DNA of 64,000 bases, taken from NCBI RefSeq assembly GCF_036227105.1, contig NZ_CP109434.1, forward strand, positions 1,926,001 to 1,990,000. Direction: 5' to 3'. Under the pieces are notes generated by a model, which worked only from the letters and a program-made list of their open reading frames with translations, was not told where the DNA came from and ran no database searches. Position numbers and translations under genes: made by a program. Below, piece by piece: positions 8,930 to 16,884 of the stretch. Source of the DNA: Amycolatopsis sp. NBC_01488 (GTDB lineage Bacteria > Actinomycetota > Actinomycetes > Mycobacteriales > Pseudonocardiaceae). Each line of letters starts with the position of its first letter. Position 1 is the stretch's first letter.

Positions 8930-9103
8930 CTATTCGCCACTCGCCGGGCGCAACCCTTCCCCACCGAACGGCGACCGCCAGGTGGTGTCGTGCTCGGCGG
9001 CGATGACGGCGTCGTCGTGGGCCTCGGCACTGGCGCTGAACAGCACCGGTACGACACCGGAGGACTTCCGCGCTGCTTCGGCTGCGTGCTGGTGATCGGT
9101 CAC
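8930..9103 (-). CDS. Small hypothetical protein (57 aa)
   Basis: GTG at 9103 has a strong ribosome binding site (GAGGGGAG eight bases upstream) and opens a 57-codon frame beginning VTDHQHAAEAARK and ending GLRPASGE with a TAG. The product is hydrophilic with no membrane segment. I do not recognise the family. The strong ribosome binding site is the main support. Confidence 0.5.
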   Translation of the reverse strand: MTDHQHAAEAARKSSGVVPVLFSASAEAHDDAVIAAEHDTTWRSPFGGEGLRPASGE

Positions 9104-9318
9104 GTCGAAACTCCCCTCGTTCCCTGCCCGCTTCCCTGCGGGTGATGACCGCGATGGTGCCATGCGGCACCGACAGAAACCGGTTGTCTCCCGCCGGAGA
9201 GCCGGCCGGGAAGGTTCAGCGGCGAACCACCACCGGAACACCGTCAGATTACCCGAGCCACCGCCGTGCTACCACACAACTTTCCCGGCGTTTTCCGAAG
9301 CGAAACCGAGCAAAACCG

Positions 9319-10950
9319 TTACTGGGCGGGCGGTTGCGGACGCGCCTGCCCGAGCAGGGCCGAAAGCCGCACGTCCGGGCTCACGACGTCCGGGTCCGTG
9401 CGCACGTCGATGACGCACGGCCGCTGCCGCACCAGCGCGCTGGCGATGATCGGCTCGAGCTCCTCGCGATCGTCCACCGTGTACCCGGCCGCGCCCAGTC
9501 CACGCGCCCACGACGCGAAGTCCGTCAGCGGGATGGACACCCCGGACAGCCTGCCGTGCGTGCGGGCCTGGTGCATGGCGAGTGCGCCGTGCACACCGTT
9601 CTGGAAGACGACGACCATCACCGGCGCCCGGTACCGGACGGCCGTTTCGATCTCCTGGCCGGTCATCAGCGTCCCGGCGTCGCCCACCATGGCTACCACG
9701 GTCCGCCGCGGTTCGGCCAGCTTCGCCGCCACGGCGGCCGGCACGGCGTAGCCCATCGCGGCGTTGCTCGGGCCGAGCTGGCTGCGCGGCGCGGTGAAGC
9801 ACCAGTACCGGTGCATGAACTGCGCGAAGTTGCCCGCGTCGCTGGTCACGATGGTGTCCTCGGGCGCCAGCTTGCGCAGCGCCCGGACGACGTCGACCGG
9901 GTGCACCCGGGTGTTGCCGCTGGTGTCGGGCGGGGTCATGAAGGTGTGGACCGCGGCGTTGGCCGCCGACGCCCGTCGCGTCCGCGGCGACGCCACCTCG
10001 CGCAGCTCCCGCAGGAACGGCTCGACCTCGGAGTCCACCCGGAACGTGAGCCCCCGCCGCTTCGGGCTGACGTCGATCCCGGTGCCGACCATGACCAGCG
10101 TCTGCTGGGGGGTCGGGTAGCGGTAGGCCTGGGTGGTCACCTCGTCGAGCTGGGTGCCGAGCGCGAGCACCAGGTCGGCACGTTCCAAGGCGTCCAGCTG
10201 CCGCGCCGGGATGCCAAGCCCGAGGTGGCCGGCGTAGCGCGCGTGGTTCTCCGGGAAGGCGTCCTGCCGCCGGAAGGCGTTGTAGACAGGCAGCGCGAGC
10301 TCGTCGGCGACCGCGATCAGCTCGTCGCGCGCGGACCGGGCCCGGCCGCCGACGATGACCACGGGGTACTTCGCCTCGTCCACCAGCTGCGCCACGGCGT
10401 CCGCCGAACGGCCCAGCGTGCCGGACGCCGGCGGCCGGACCCGCGCCATCGGCTTCGCCGCGTCGTAGGGCATGCCCCAGATGTCGCAGGGCACGCCGAG
10501 CACGACCGGCCCCGGCCGGCCCTCCTGCGACGTCGTCAGCGCGTGCGCGAGCAGCCCGGGCAGGCCGTCCGGGTCGGTCACCCGCAACGTCGACTTGGCG
10601 ATCGACTCGAACATCGCCGTCAGGTCCGACGTCGGCAGCTCACCGGACGACGAGGGCACCGGTTCGGCCGCCGGCGTCTCCAGCAGCACGACCATCGGCG
10701 TCTCGTCCTGGTACGCCGTCTGGACGCCGATCGCCAGGCTCGCCGCGCTCGGTCCCCGGCTGGCGAGCAGCACGGCCGGCCGCTCGGTGAGCTTGCCCTC
10801 CGCCTCCGCCATGAACGCCGCGCCCGCGTCGTGGCGCGCCGAAACCAGCGTGATCTCCCGCTCGCGCTGCAGGGCGTCGAGCAGTTCCAGGAAGGATTCG
10901 CCGACCACCGCGTACACGCGGCGGACCCGCGCCTCGGTCAGGATCCGCAC
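9319..10950 (-). CDS. Thiamine pyrophosphate-dependent enzyme (acetolactate synthase-like)
   Basis: TPP-enzyme superfamily protein of at least 543 residues with the three-domain order: N-terminal PYR domain (YAVVGESFLELLDAL), central domain (VVIVGGRARSA), C-terminal PP domain with MVGDAGTLMTGQE and VVVFQNG as cofactor motifs. The substrate cannot be told. Valine-type regulatory subunit genes are absent, so an anabolic IlvB is unlikely. The first standard start in frame is GTG 10950, but the frame stays open and family-like for 13 codons further upstream (YQLGATVAQTA), suggesting a non-standard start. It is divergent from the HOT-like dehydrogenase with about 110 bases between. Confidence 0.88.
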   Translation of the reverse strand: MRILTEARVRRVYAVVGESFLELLDALQREREITLVSARHDAGAAFMAEAEGKLTERPAVLLASRGPSAASLAIGVQTAYQDETPMVVLLETPAAEPVPSSSGELPTSDLTAMFESIAKSTLRVTDPDGLPGLLAHALTTSQEGRPGPVVLGVPCDIWGMPYDAAKPMARVRPPASGTLGRSADAVAQLVDEAKYPVVIVGGRARSARDELIAVADELALPVYNAFRRQDAFPENHARYAGHLGLGIPARQLDALERADLVLALGTQLDEVTTQAYRYPTPQQTLVMVGTGIDVSPKRRGLTFRVDSEVEPFLRELREVASPRTRRASAANAAVHTFMTPPDTSGNTRVHPVDVVRALRKLAPEDTIVTSDAGNFAQFMHRYWCFTAPRSQLGPSNAAMGYAVPAAVAAKLAEPRRTVVAMVGDAGTLMTGQEIETAVRYRAPVMVVVFQNGVHGALAMHQARTHGRLSGVSIPLTDFASWARGLGAAGYTVDDREELEPIIASALVRQRPCVIDVRTDPDVVSPDVRLSALLGQARPQPPAQ

Positions 10951-11061
10951 GGCCGTCTGGGCGACGGTCGCTCCCAGTTGGTATCTAATGAGGAGAGCTT
11001 AGGCGGGCACCGTTCAGTGCAGTCAAGTGATCTTCGCCGAAACCCGGTAAGGATGGGCTGT
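10951..11061. promoter_or_regulatory. Divergent promoter region
   Basis: About 110 bases separate the divergent TPP enzyme and iron-containing dehydrogenase genes and should hold both promoters. Part of this stretch near 10951-10990 may be coding for the true N-terminus of the TPP enzyme, leaving roughly 70 bases of control region. Confidence 0.5.
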
Positions 11062-12393
11062 ATGTCCGCTTTGGCCGACTGTCAGCCGATCAAGGGAGCG
11101 AGGACCGCAGTCTTGGCCGCGACCGAACGTGAAACCGTTTTTACTTATGGCGCACCGGCGTTGAAGTACGGCACCGGCGCCAGTGACGAAATCGGCTACG
11201 ACCTCCTCCAGTACGGCGCGCACCGCGTGCTCGTCGTGACGGATCCCCGGGTCGCTGCGACCGGCTGGCCGCGGCGCATCGCCGACGGCATCGCCGGCTA
11301 CGGCATCGAGACCGAGGTCTTCGACGGCGTACACGTCGAACCCACCGATGTCAGCATGCAGAAGGCGGTTGACTTCGCCCGCGGAACCGGCCCGTACGAC
11401 GCCTTCGTGGCCGTCGGCGGCGGGTCGGCCATCGACACCGCCAAGGCCGCGAACCTGCTGACCAGCAACGACGGCGAGCTGATGGACTACGTCAACGCGC
11501 CGGTCGGCGGCGGCCGCGCGCCCGACCGCCCGCTGAAGCCCCTCGTCGCCGTACCGACCACCACCGGCACCGGCTCGGAGAGCACCACGGTCTGCGTGCT
11601 CGACGTGCTGTCCCTGCGCGTCAAGAGCGGGATCAGCCACCTGCGGCTGCGCCCCTCGCTCGCCGTCGTCGACCCACGGCTCACCGTCAGCCAGCCGGCC
11701 GGCGTGACGGCCGCCAGCGGCATGGACATCCTCTGCCACGCCGCGGAGAGCTACACCGCCAAGCCGTACACCCAGTTCGAGCGCAAGCGCCCGGAGCAGC
11801 GCGTGCCGTACTGCGGCGCGAACCCGCTGGCCGACATGTTCGCCGAGCAGTCGCTGCGGCTGCTGTCGTGGGCCCTCCCCGCCGCCGTGCGCGACGGCGA
11901 CGACCTCAAGGCGCGCGAAGCCATGGCACTCGCCGCGACCTTCGCCGGACTCGGGTTCGGCAACGCCGGCGTGCACATCCCCCACGCCAACGCGTACCCG
12001 ATCGCCGGCCAGGTCCGGGATTTCCACCCGGACGGCTACCCGGGCGAAGAGCCCATGGTGCCGCACGGCATGGCCGTGTCGCTGACCGCGCCCGCCGCGT
12101 TCCGCTTCACCTTCGGCGCGGCGCCGGACCGCCACCTGCGCGTCGCACGCCTGCTGGCGCCCGACTTCGAGTGGCCCGGCGACTTCGCCGACCACCTGCC
12201 CGCGGTGCTGATCGACCTGATGCGGCAGATTGGCATCCCGGACGGCATCGGTGCCGTCGGCTACGCGGAGTCCGATGTGGACTCGCTGGTCGAGGGAACG
12301 CTGAAGCAGCAGCGGTTGCTGGCCACCGCTCCCCGCGAGGCGTCCGAGGAGGACCTGTCCGGCATCCTGCGCGAGTCGGTGTCGCTGTGGTGA
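11062..12393 (+). CDS. Iron-containing alcohol dehydrogenase, hydroxyacid-oxoacid transhydrogenase type
   Basis: Type III Fe-dependent dehydrogenase of 443 residues. It has the GGGSAIDTAKAAN nucleotide-binding motif and the metal-ligand block with DILCHAAES, HIPHANAYPI and MVPHGMAV. The insertion FERKRPEQRVPYCGANP is characteristic of the ADHFE1/HOT branch, which couples 4-hydroxybutyrate oxidation to 2-oxoglutarate reduction. The ATG at 11062 was chosen because AAGGA lies eight bases upstream; an in-frame ATG three codons earlier is too close to it. The stop overlaps the thioesterase start by four bases. Confidence 0.9.
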   Translation: MSALADCQPIKGARTAVLAATERETVFTYGAPALKYGTGASDEIGYDLLQYGAHRVLVVTDPRVAATGWPRRIADGIAGYGIETEVFDGVHVEPTDVSMQKAVDFARGTGPYDAFVAVGGGSAIDTAKAANLLTSNDGELMDYVNAPVGGGRAPDRPLKPLVAVPTTTGTGSESTTVCVLDVLSLRVKSGISHLRLRPSLAVVDPRLTVSQPAGVTAASGMDILCHAAESYTAKPYTQFERKRPEQRVPYCGANPLADMFAEQSLRLLSWALPAAVRDGDDLKAREAMALAATFAGLGFGNAGVHIPHANAYPIAGQVRDFHPDGYPGEEPMVPHGMAVSLTAPAAFRFTFGAAPDRHLRVARLLAPDFEWPGDFADHLPAVLIDLMRQIGIPDGIGAVGYAESDVDSLVEGTLKQQRLLATAPREASEEDLSGILRESVSLW

Positions 12394-12800
12394 ACGGGTA
12401 CCCGCACTGGCAGACGGTTCCGTTGCGCTGGAAGGACAACGACGTCTACGGGCACGTCAACAACGTGGTGCACTACTCGCTGATGGACACCGTGATCAAC
12501 ACGTGGCTGATCGAGCAGGGCGGCCTCGACATCGAAGCCGGGGCGGTGATCGGGCTGTGCGTCGAGTCGCACTGCGGGTACCACTCATCGGTATCCTTTC
12601 CTGGGGCGTTGCGGGTGGGTCTGCGCGTGGCGCACCTCGGGAAGTCCAGCGTGCGCTACGAAATCGGGATGTACGCCGCCGACGAGTCCCTGGTCGCGGA
12701 AGGCCACTTCGTGCACGTCTTCGTGGACCGCGAGTCCCGTCGGCCGACGCCGCTCGCCGGCAAGCTGCGTGAGGCACTGGAAGCACTGCGACCCGGATGA
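12390..12800 (+). CDS. Hotdog-fold acyl-CoA thioesterase
   Basis: 136-residue single hotdog domain of the 4-hydroxybenzoyl-CoA/YbgC thioesterase type. The motif RWKDNDVYGHVNN contains the catalytic Asp, followed by the long helix (YSLMDTVINTWL). The GTG start at 12390 forms a GTGA overlap with the dehydrogenase stop, so the two are translationally coupled and probably act on the same small acyl/hydroxyacid pool. The substrate is unknown. Confidence 0.88.
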   Translation: MNGYPHWQTVPLRWKDNDVYGHVNNVVHYSLMDTVINTWLIEQGGLDIEAGAVIGLCVESHCGYHSSVSFPGALRVGLRVAHLGKSSVRYEIGMYAADESLVAEGHFVHVFVDRESRRPTPLAGKLREALEALRPG

Positions 12801-13032
12801 CGTCGACCGCCGGCGGTTCACCTCCTCTCTGACGGTGCCGGTTCCGGGCCCGGTTTTCCTGCGCTTCCGATCATGCACGACCGCACCGACGGAACCGGCC
12901 GATCGCCACGAGTTGTCCACAGGGGGCGTGCAGATCGGCGAGTTGTCCACAGATTCGCCGACGGGGCTTCCGCTCGCCGTCCGCGGCGATAATCTGGAAC
13001 AGCGGTCGAGCGGGTCCACAGTGGACCAGCGA
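12801..13032. promoter_or_regulatory. Intergenic region with two DnaA-box-like sites and a palindrome
   Basis: Between the convergent thioesterase and ramB-like genes. TTGTCCACA, the actinomycete DnaA-box consensus, occurs at 12913-12921 and 12943-12951 on the same strand, exactly 30 bases apart, each inside the longer shared string GAGTTGTCCACAG. A palindrome GGTCCAC-A-GTGGACC follows at 13013-13027. Function as a DnaA titration or binding site is inferred. Confidence 0.55.
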
Positions 13033-14838
13033 TCAGCTCGCCCGCGTGGTCCGGGAAACCCGGTGCCGGCGCACCACGTCGGCTCCGGCCGGCACCGCGT
13101 TGCCCGCGGGCAACGGGACTTCGGTGGCTGCTTCCCCAGTCACCGGTGCCCAGGCCTGCATCAGCTCGGCGTACCGAACCGACCGGGCGAGCAGCTCGGC
13201 GTGGCTGCCCAGCACGGTCTCCCGGCCGTCCATGACCAGCACCCGGTGCGCGCGCAGGGCGGACGACAACCGGTGCGCGATCACCACGAGAACACCGTCC
13301 CGTGCGGCGAAGGCCCGCTCCGCACGGGCCTCCGACGGCGGGTCCAGATGGGAGGTGGCTTCATCGAGGATCACCACACGCGCTGAAGTCGCGTACACCC
13401 GCGCGAGGGCCAGCTGCTGCGCTTCACCCGCGGACACGCCTTCGCCACCGTGGCCGATCGTGCCGTCCAGCCCGCCGAGCCGGCGGAGCAGGTCGTCGGC
13501 GCCGATGGCCGTCACCGCGGCCAGCAACACGGCGTCGGAAGCGCCGGGGGCGAACAGGGCCAGGTTGTCCCGCACGGTACCGGCGAAGACGTAGGCCTCC
13601 TGGGGGATCAGTGCCACCAGCTCGTGCCGGAGCGCCGGGGGCACGTCCCGCACCGGCACCCCGCCGAGCAGCACGCGGCCTTCCTGGGGGGTGAGCATGC
13701 CGGTCACCAGCCCGGCCAACGTCGACTTGCCGATCCCGCTGGGGCCGACCACGGCCAGGTGGTCACCCGGCCGGAGGTCGAGGTCCAGGTCGCGCAGGAC
13801 GGGCTCGGCCGCGGCACCCCAGCCGAACGTCAGGCCGCGGAGCCGGACGTCCGAGCCGCGCGGCCGGGCGTCACCGTCCTGGACCGCCGGTACCCGGGCG
13901 GTCTCGGACAGGCGGCGCAGCGCCACGAGGAGGCGGAGGACGACCGTGCTGGCGGTGGCGGCCAGGCCGCGCAAGGCCGGTTGCATGGTGGTGGCGAGGT
14001 AGACCAGCGCCCCGAGCGCCGCGCCGGCGGTGAGCTCGCCGCGCGCGACCATGCCGGGTGCCAGCACCAGGGCCAGCAGCAAGGGCACGAACGCGCCGAC
14101 GGAGATCACCAGCGACCGGAGCGCGCCCGAGCGCGCCACCCGGACCGCGGCGCGGGCCTGGGCGTCCACGGCCTCGTACACGGCCAGCGTGGCGATCGGT
14201 TCGCCACCGCAGGCGACGACGTCGCGCAGGCCGGCCAGCGACGCTCCCGCGGTCGCCGCCATGTGCTCTTCGGCGATGGCTGCCGCGCGCTGGCGGCGGG
14301 CCAGTGAGGGCAGGAGGCACGCGAACCCGGTCACCGCGACGACGACCGGGATGGCGACCGGCACGACCAGTCCGCCGGCCACGGTCACCAGTCCGGCGAG
14401 CGCGCCGATCGTCGTCACGAGCGTGCCGCGGGCCTGGACGAGCAGGCCGCCGGTGGCGTCGCGGACGACCTCGACGTGCTGGGTGATGCGGGCGACGCCG
14501 CTGGCGTCCGGCTGGTTGCGGGGTGGCGACTCGTCGTGGAGCACGCCGCGGACCACGGCGGTCACCAGCTCGTCGCGCAGGGGCTCGACGACCTGGCCGA
14601 GCTGGTGCCACACCATGCGCGAACCCAGCGCGCCGAGCAGGGCGGCGAGGCCGAACAGGCCCAGCCACACCAGCCCGGTCGCGGGGCTCCCGGCAGCGAA
14701 CCCGCGGTCGACGGCCAGCTCGACGAGGCGTCCCGAGAAGAACGCGGGCACGCCTTCGAGCGCCGAGCACAGCAGCAGGACGAGGCCGCCGCGCCACTGG
14801 CCGGCGAGTGTCGTCCAGTACAGCCGTCGCAGGCTCAC
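13033..14838 (-). CDS. ramB: Lanthipeptide ABC exporter, second subunit (RamB-like)
   Basis: 601-residue fused permease-ATPase half transporter. Six membrane helices fill the first 300 residues. The ATPase has Walker A VGPSGIGKST, signature VSAGEAQ (Ala replacing the usual Gly) and Walker B VVILDEATS. The GTG start overlaps the ramA-like stop by four bases. With the preceding gene it forms the heterodimeric exporter of the SapB-type operon, expected to move the modified peptide across the membrane. It is the last gene of the operon. Confidence 0.85.
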   Translation of the reverse strand: MSLRRLYWTTLAGQWRGGLVLLLCSALEGVPAFFSGRLVELAVDRGFAAGSPATGLVWLGLFGLAALLGALGSRMVWHQLGQVVEPLRDELVTAVVRGVLHDESPPRNQPDASGVARITQHVEVVRDATGGLLVQARGTLVTTIGALAGLVTVAGGLVVPVAIPVVVAVTGFACLLPSLARRQRAAAIAEEHMAATAGASLAGLRDVVACGGEPIATLAVYEAVDAQARAAVRVARSGALRSLVISVGAFVPLLLALVLAPGMVARGELTAGAALGALVYLATTMQPALRGLAATASTVVLRLLVALRRLSETARVPAVQDGDARPRGSDVRLRGLTFGWGAAAEPVLRDLDLDLRPGDHLAVVGPSGIGKSTLAGLVTGMLTPQEGRVLLGGVPVRDVPPALRHELVALIPQEAYVFAGTVRDNLALFAPGASDAVLLAAVTAIGADDLLRRLGGLDGTIGHGGEGVSAGEAQQLALARVYATSARVVILDEATSHLDPPSEARAERAFAARDGVLVVIAHRLSSALRAHRVLVMDGRETVLGSHAELLARSVRYAELMQAWAPVTGEAATEVPLPAGNAVPAGADVVRRHRVSRTTRAS

Positions 14839-16607
14839 GCGCTGTCCTTCGTGACGCTGTCCTTCACGGCGCTGTCAGCCGCGACGCTGCCCGCCGCGAC
14901 ACTGTCTGCCGCGACGCTGTCTTTGATGACGCTGTCCTTGGTGATGCTGTCCTCCGTGAAGACCGCCCGGTAGCCCGGCTCCCGCCACAGCGCCGCGTGG
15001 GGCGCCGTCGCGCGGATGCGGCCGTCCTCGAGCCAGACGACGAGGTCGGCCCGGGCGGCCGTGCTCGCGCGGTGGGTCACGACGATCCGGGTGCGGCCGG
15101 GCAGCGCGGTCGCCATCGCCTGCTCGACCGCCGCCTCGGTGATCGTGTCGAGGCTGGCTGTCGCGTCGTCGAAGATGAGCACGCGTGGGTTGTGCACGAT
15201 CGCGCGGGCGAGACCGAGCCGTTGCGCTTCGCCGCCGGACAACGGGGTTTCGGCCAGCGGCGTGTGGTAGCCGTGCGGCAGGCGGACGACGACGTCGTCG
15301 ACCTGCGCGGTCCGGCAGGCGGCACGCACGGCGGAGTCGCCCGCCCAGGAGCCGTAGCCCACGGCGTCCGCGACCGTCGCGCCCAGCAGCGCCGGGCGTT
15401 CGAACGCGTACCCGACGACCGCGCGCAGCTCCTCCGGGCGCAGCCGGTCGAGCGGACGGCCGTCGAGCAGGACGCTGCCCTCGTCCGGCGTCACCAGCCC
15501 GCCGAGGACGCCGGCCAGCGCGGACTTCCCCGACCCGGACCGGCCGACGACGGCGGCGAACGTCCCGCCCACCACCGTCAGGTCGATGTTCTCCAGCGCG
15601 CCGGCCACGCGTGCGTGCCGGACCACGAGGGTGCCGTCGCCCGGCAGCAGCCCGAGCTTGCCCGGCTCGGGCACGGGCAGGTCGAGGACCTCGGTCAGGC
15701 GCTCGGCGCACGACCGCGCCTTCGAAACCGCGGTGAGCAGCGGGATCTGGGAGACGAGCCGCATCCCGAGGGCGACGTAGCCGAGGGCGGCGAGGACGTC
15801 GCCGATGCTGAGCCGTCCTGCCTGCACGCCGAACCCCGCGGCCACCAGCACGGCGAGTTCGACGGCCGGGAAGAGCAGAGCGGCGCGCCAGACCATCCGG
15901 GCCTGGGTGCGCCACATGCCGCGGCCCGCCCGGTTGAGCCGGGGCAGCGGCCGCAGCACCCGGGTGGCTTCGCGGTCCGCGATGCCGGACGCCGCGATCG
16001 TGCGGAGGCCGGCGACCGCGTCGACCATGCGCGCCGCCAGCTCGCCCGAGACGCGCTGGTAGGTGAGGACGTCGTCGGCGGTGCGGCGGAGGTGGGCCCG
16101 GGCGATGAGCAGCGCGAACGGGACGCTGACGAGGAAGACGACCGCGAGCCGCCAGTCGAGGAGCCCGAGCAGGGCGATCGCGCCGGTGGAGATCAGGACG
16201 ATCGCGACGAGCTGGACCACGAGCGTGCCGATGGCGCCGGCGCCGGTGCAGTCGCCGCTGAGCCGGCTGATCGCGTCGCCTTCGGCAAGCGGTGAACGCG
16301 CGCCCAGCGCGAAGAGCCGACCGGCGAGCGCACGCCGCAGCCACGCCGTGGCGGAGCTGATCAACCGGACGGTGAGCAGGCTGCCCGCGATGTCGGCCGC
16401 GATCTCGGCCGCGCCGACGGCGAGGAGCCAGAGGACGGCGGGCAGGGCCGGGCGACCGGCGACGGCCGCGTCGACGGCGGCGGCGAGCGCAGCGGGCAGC
16501 AGCAGGGCCGCCGCGGTGGCGACGAGCGCGGTGACGCCCAGAGCACAGAGACGGCCTCGGTCCAGCCGGAGCGTCGCGACGAGCAGCCGATCCGCGGACG
16601 CCGTCAT
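14835..16607 (-). CDS. ramA: Lanthipeptide ABC exporter, first subunit (RamA-like)
   Basis: 590-residue permease-ATPase half transporter. Walker A is VGRSGSGKSA, the signature LSGGEAQ is canonical, and Walker B is VLIFDDATAS, with Asp in place of the usual catalytic Glu. This is typical of the degenerate site in heterodimeric exporters. The ATG at 16607 has AAGGAG upstream. The last about 40 residues are a low-complexity run of five-residue units (DSVxx) absent from ordinary exporters. It is coupled to the ramB-like gene by a GTGA overlap and follows the precursor gene after a strong hairpin. Confidence 0.85.
   Translation of the reverse strand: MTASADRLLVATLRLDRGRLCALGVTALVATAAALLLPAALAAAVDAAVAGRPALPAVLWLLAVGAAEIAADIAGSLLTVRLISSATAWLRRALAGRLFALGARSPLAEGDAISRLSGDCTGAGAIGTLVVQLVAIVLISTGAIALLGLLDWRLAVVFLVSVPFALLIARAHLRRTADDVLTYQRVSGELAARMVDAVAGLRTIAASGIADREATRVLRPLPRLNRAGRGMWRTQARMVWRAALLFPAVELAVLVAAGFGVQAGRLSIGDVLAALGYVALGMRLVSQIPLLTAVSKARSCAERLTEVLDLPVPEPGKLGLLPGDGTLVVRHARVAGALENIDLTVVGGTFAAVVGRSGSGKSALAGVLGGLVTPDEGSVLLDGRPLDRLRPEELRAVVGYAFERPALLGATVADAVGYGSWAGDSAVRAACRTAQVDDVVVRLPHGYHTPLAETPLSGGEAQRLGLARAIVHNPRVLIFDDATASLDTITEAAVEQAMATALPGRTRIVVTHRASTAARADLVVWLEDGRIRATAPHAALWREPGYRAVFTEDSITKDSVIKDSVAADSVAAGSVAADSAVKDSVTKDSA
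14839..14962 (-). repeat. 15-base tandem repeats at the 3' end of the ramA-like gene
   Basis: About eight imperfect 15-base units encode the DSV(A/T/I)(A/K)-type pentapeptides at the C-terminus of the exporter. Unit sequences vary (CTGTCCTTCGTGACG, CTGTCTGCCGCGACG and similar), so this is not a recent expansion. Copy number is likely to differ between strains. Confidence 0.85.
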
Positions 16608-16653
16608 CTCACTCCTTCGAACGAGTTCCCGCACCGAGGCGCGGGGCGCAGAA

Positions 16654-16702
16654 TGAAGGTGCGGGAGCGGCGCACTTGGCCTGTGCCGCTCCCGCACCTT
16701 CA
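16654..16702 (-). terminator. Strong hairpin between lanthipeptide precursor and exporter genes
   Basis: Perfect 18-base inverted repeat (16654-16671 with 16685-16702) and a 13-base loop, starting nine bases after the ramS-like stop and ending 46 bases before the ramA-like start. No T-tract follows. It probably terminates part of the transcription or protects the precursor mRNA, giving more precursor than exporter message; this role is inferred. Confidence 0.8.
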
Positions 16703-16710
16703 GCACCCGA

Positions 16711-16851
16711 TTACGGGCAGGCGACCACGCTGAGGGTGCTGTTGTGGCAGTTGGCCAGCAGGCTCAGGTTCGACTGGCCGCCGCCACCGCCGCCGCCACC
16801 CTCGTGACCGTCGAGAGCCTCGAGCGACTGCAACTCCAGAACGAATTCCAT
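16711..16851 (-). CDS. ramS: SapB/AmfS-type class III lanthipeptide precursor
   Basis: 46-residue peptide. The leader begins MEFVLELQSLEALDG, matching the class III LanKC recognition box (hydrophobic-x-L-Q-x-L-E). Eight consecutive glycines (18-25) link it to the core SNLSLLANC-HN-STLSVVAC-P. The core has two Ser-x2-Ser-x(n)-Cys units, S27/S30/C35 and S38/S41/C45, the pattern of SapB. The first ring spacing is x4, against x3 in SapB. A purine-rich ribosome binding site (AAGGGAAG) precedes the ATG. It is located between the synthetase and exporter genes, exactly as ramS lies in ramCSAB. The expected product is a surfactant-like aerial-growth morphogen. Confidence 0.92.
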   Translation of the reverse strand: MEFVLELQSLEALDGHEGGGGGGGGQSNLSLLANCHNSTLSVVACP

Positions 16852-16884
16852 GATCTTCCCTTCTCTGTTTCTCTTCCGCCCCGG

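Noticed and set aside
9142..11052. Upstream extension of the HOT-like dehydrogenase frame
   Set aside because: It is antisense to the TPP enzyme; ribosome binding site and family length support the start at 11062.
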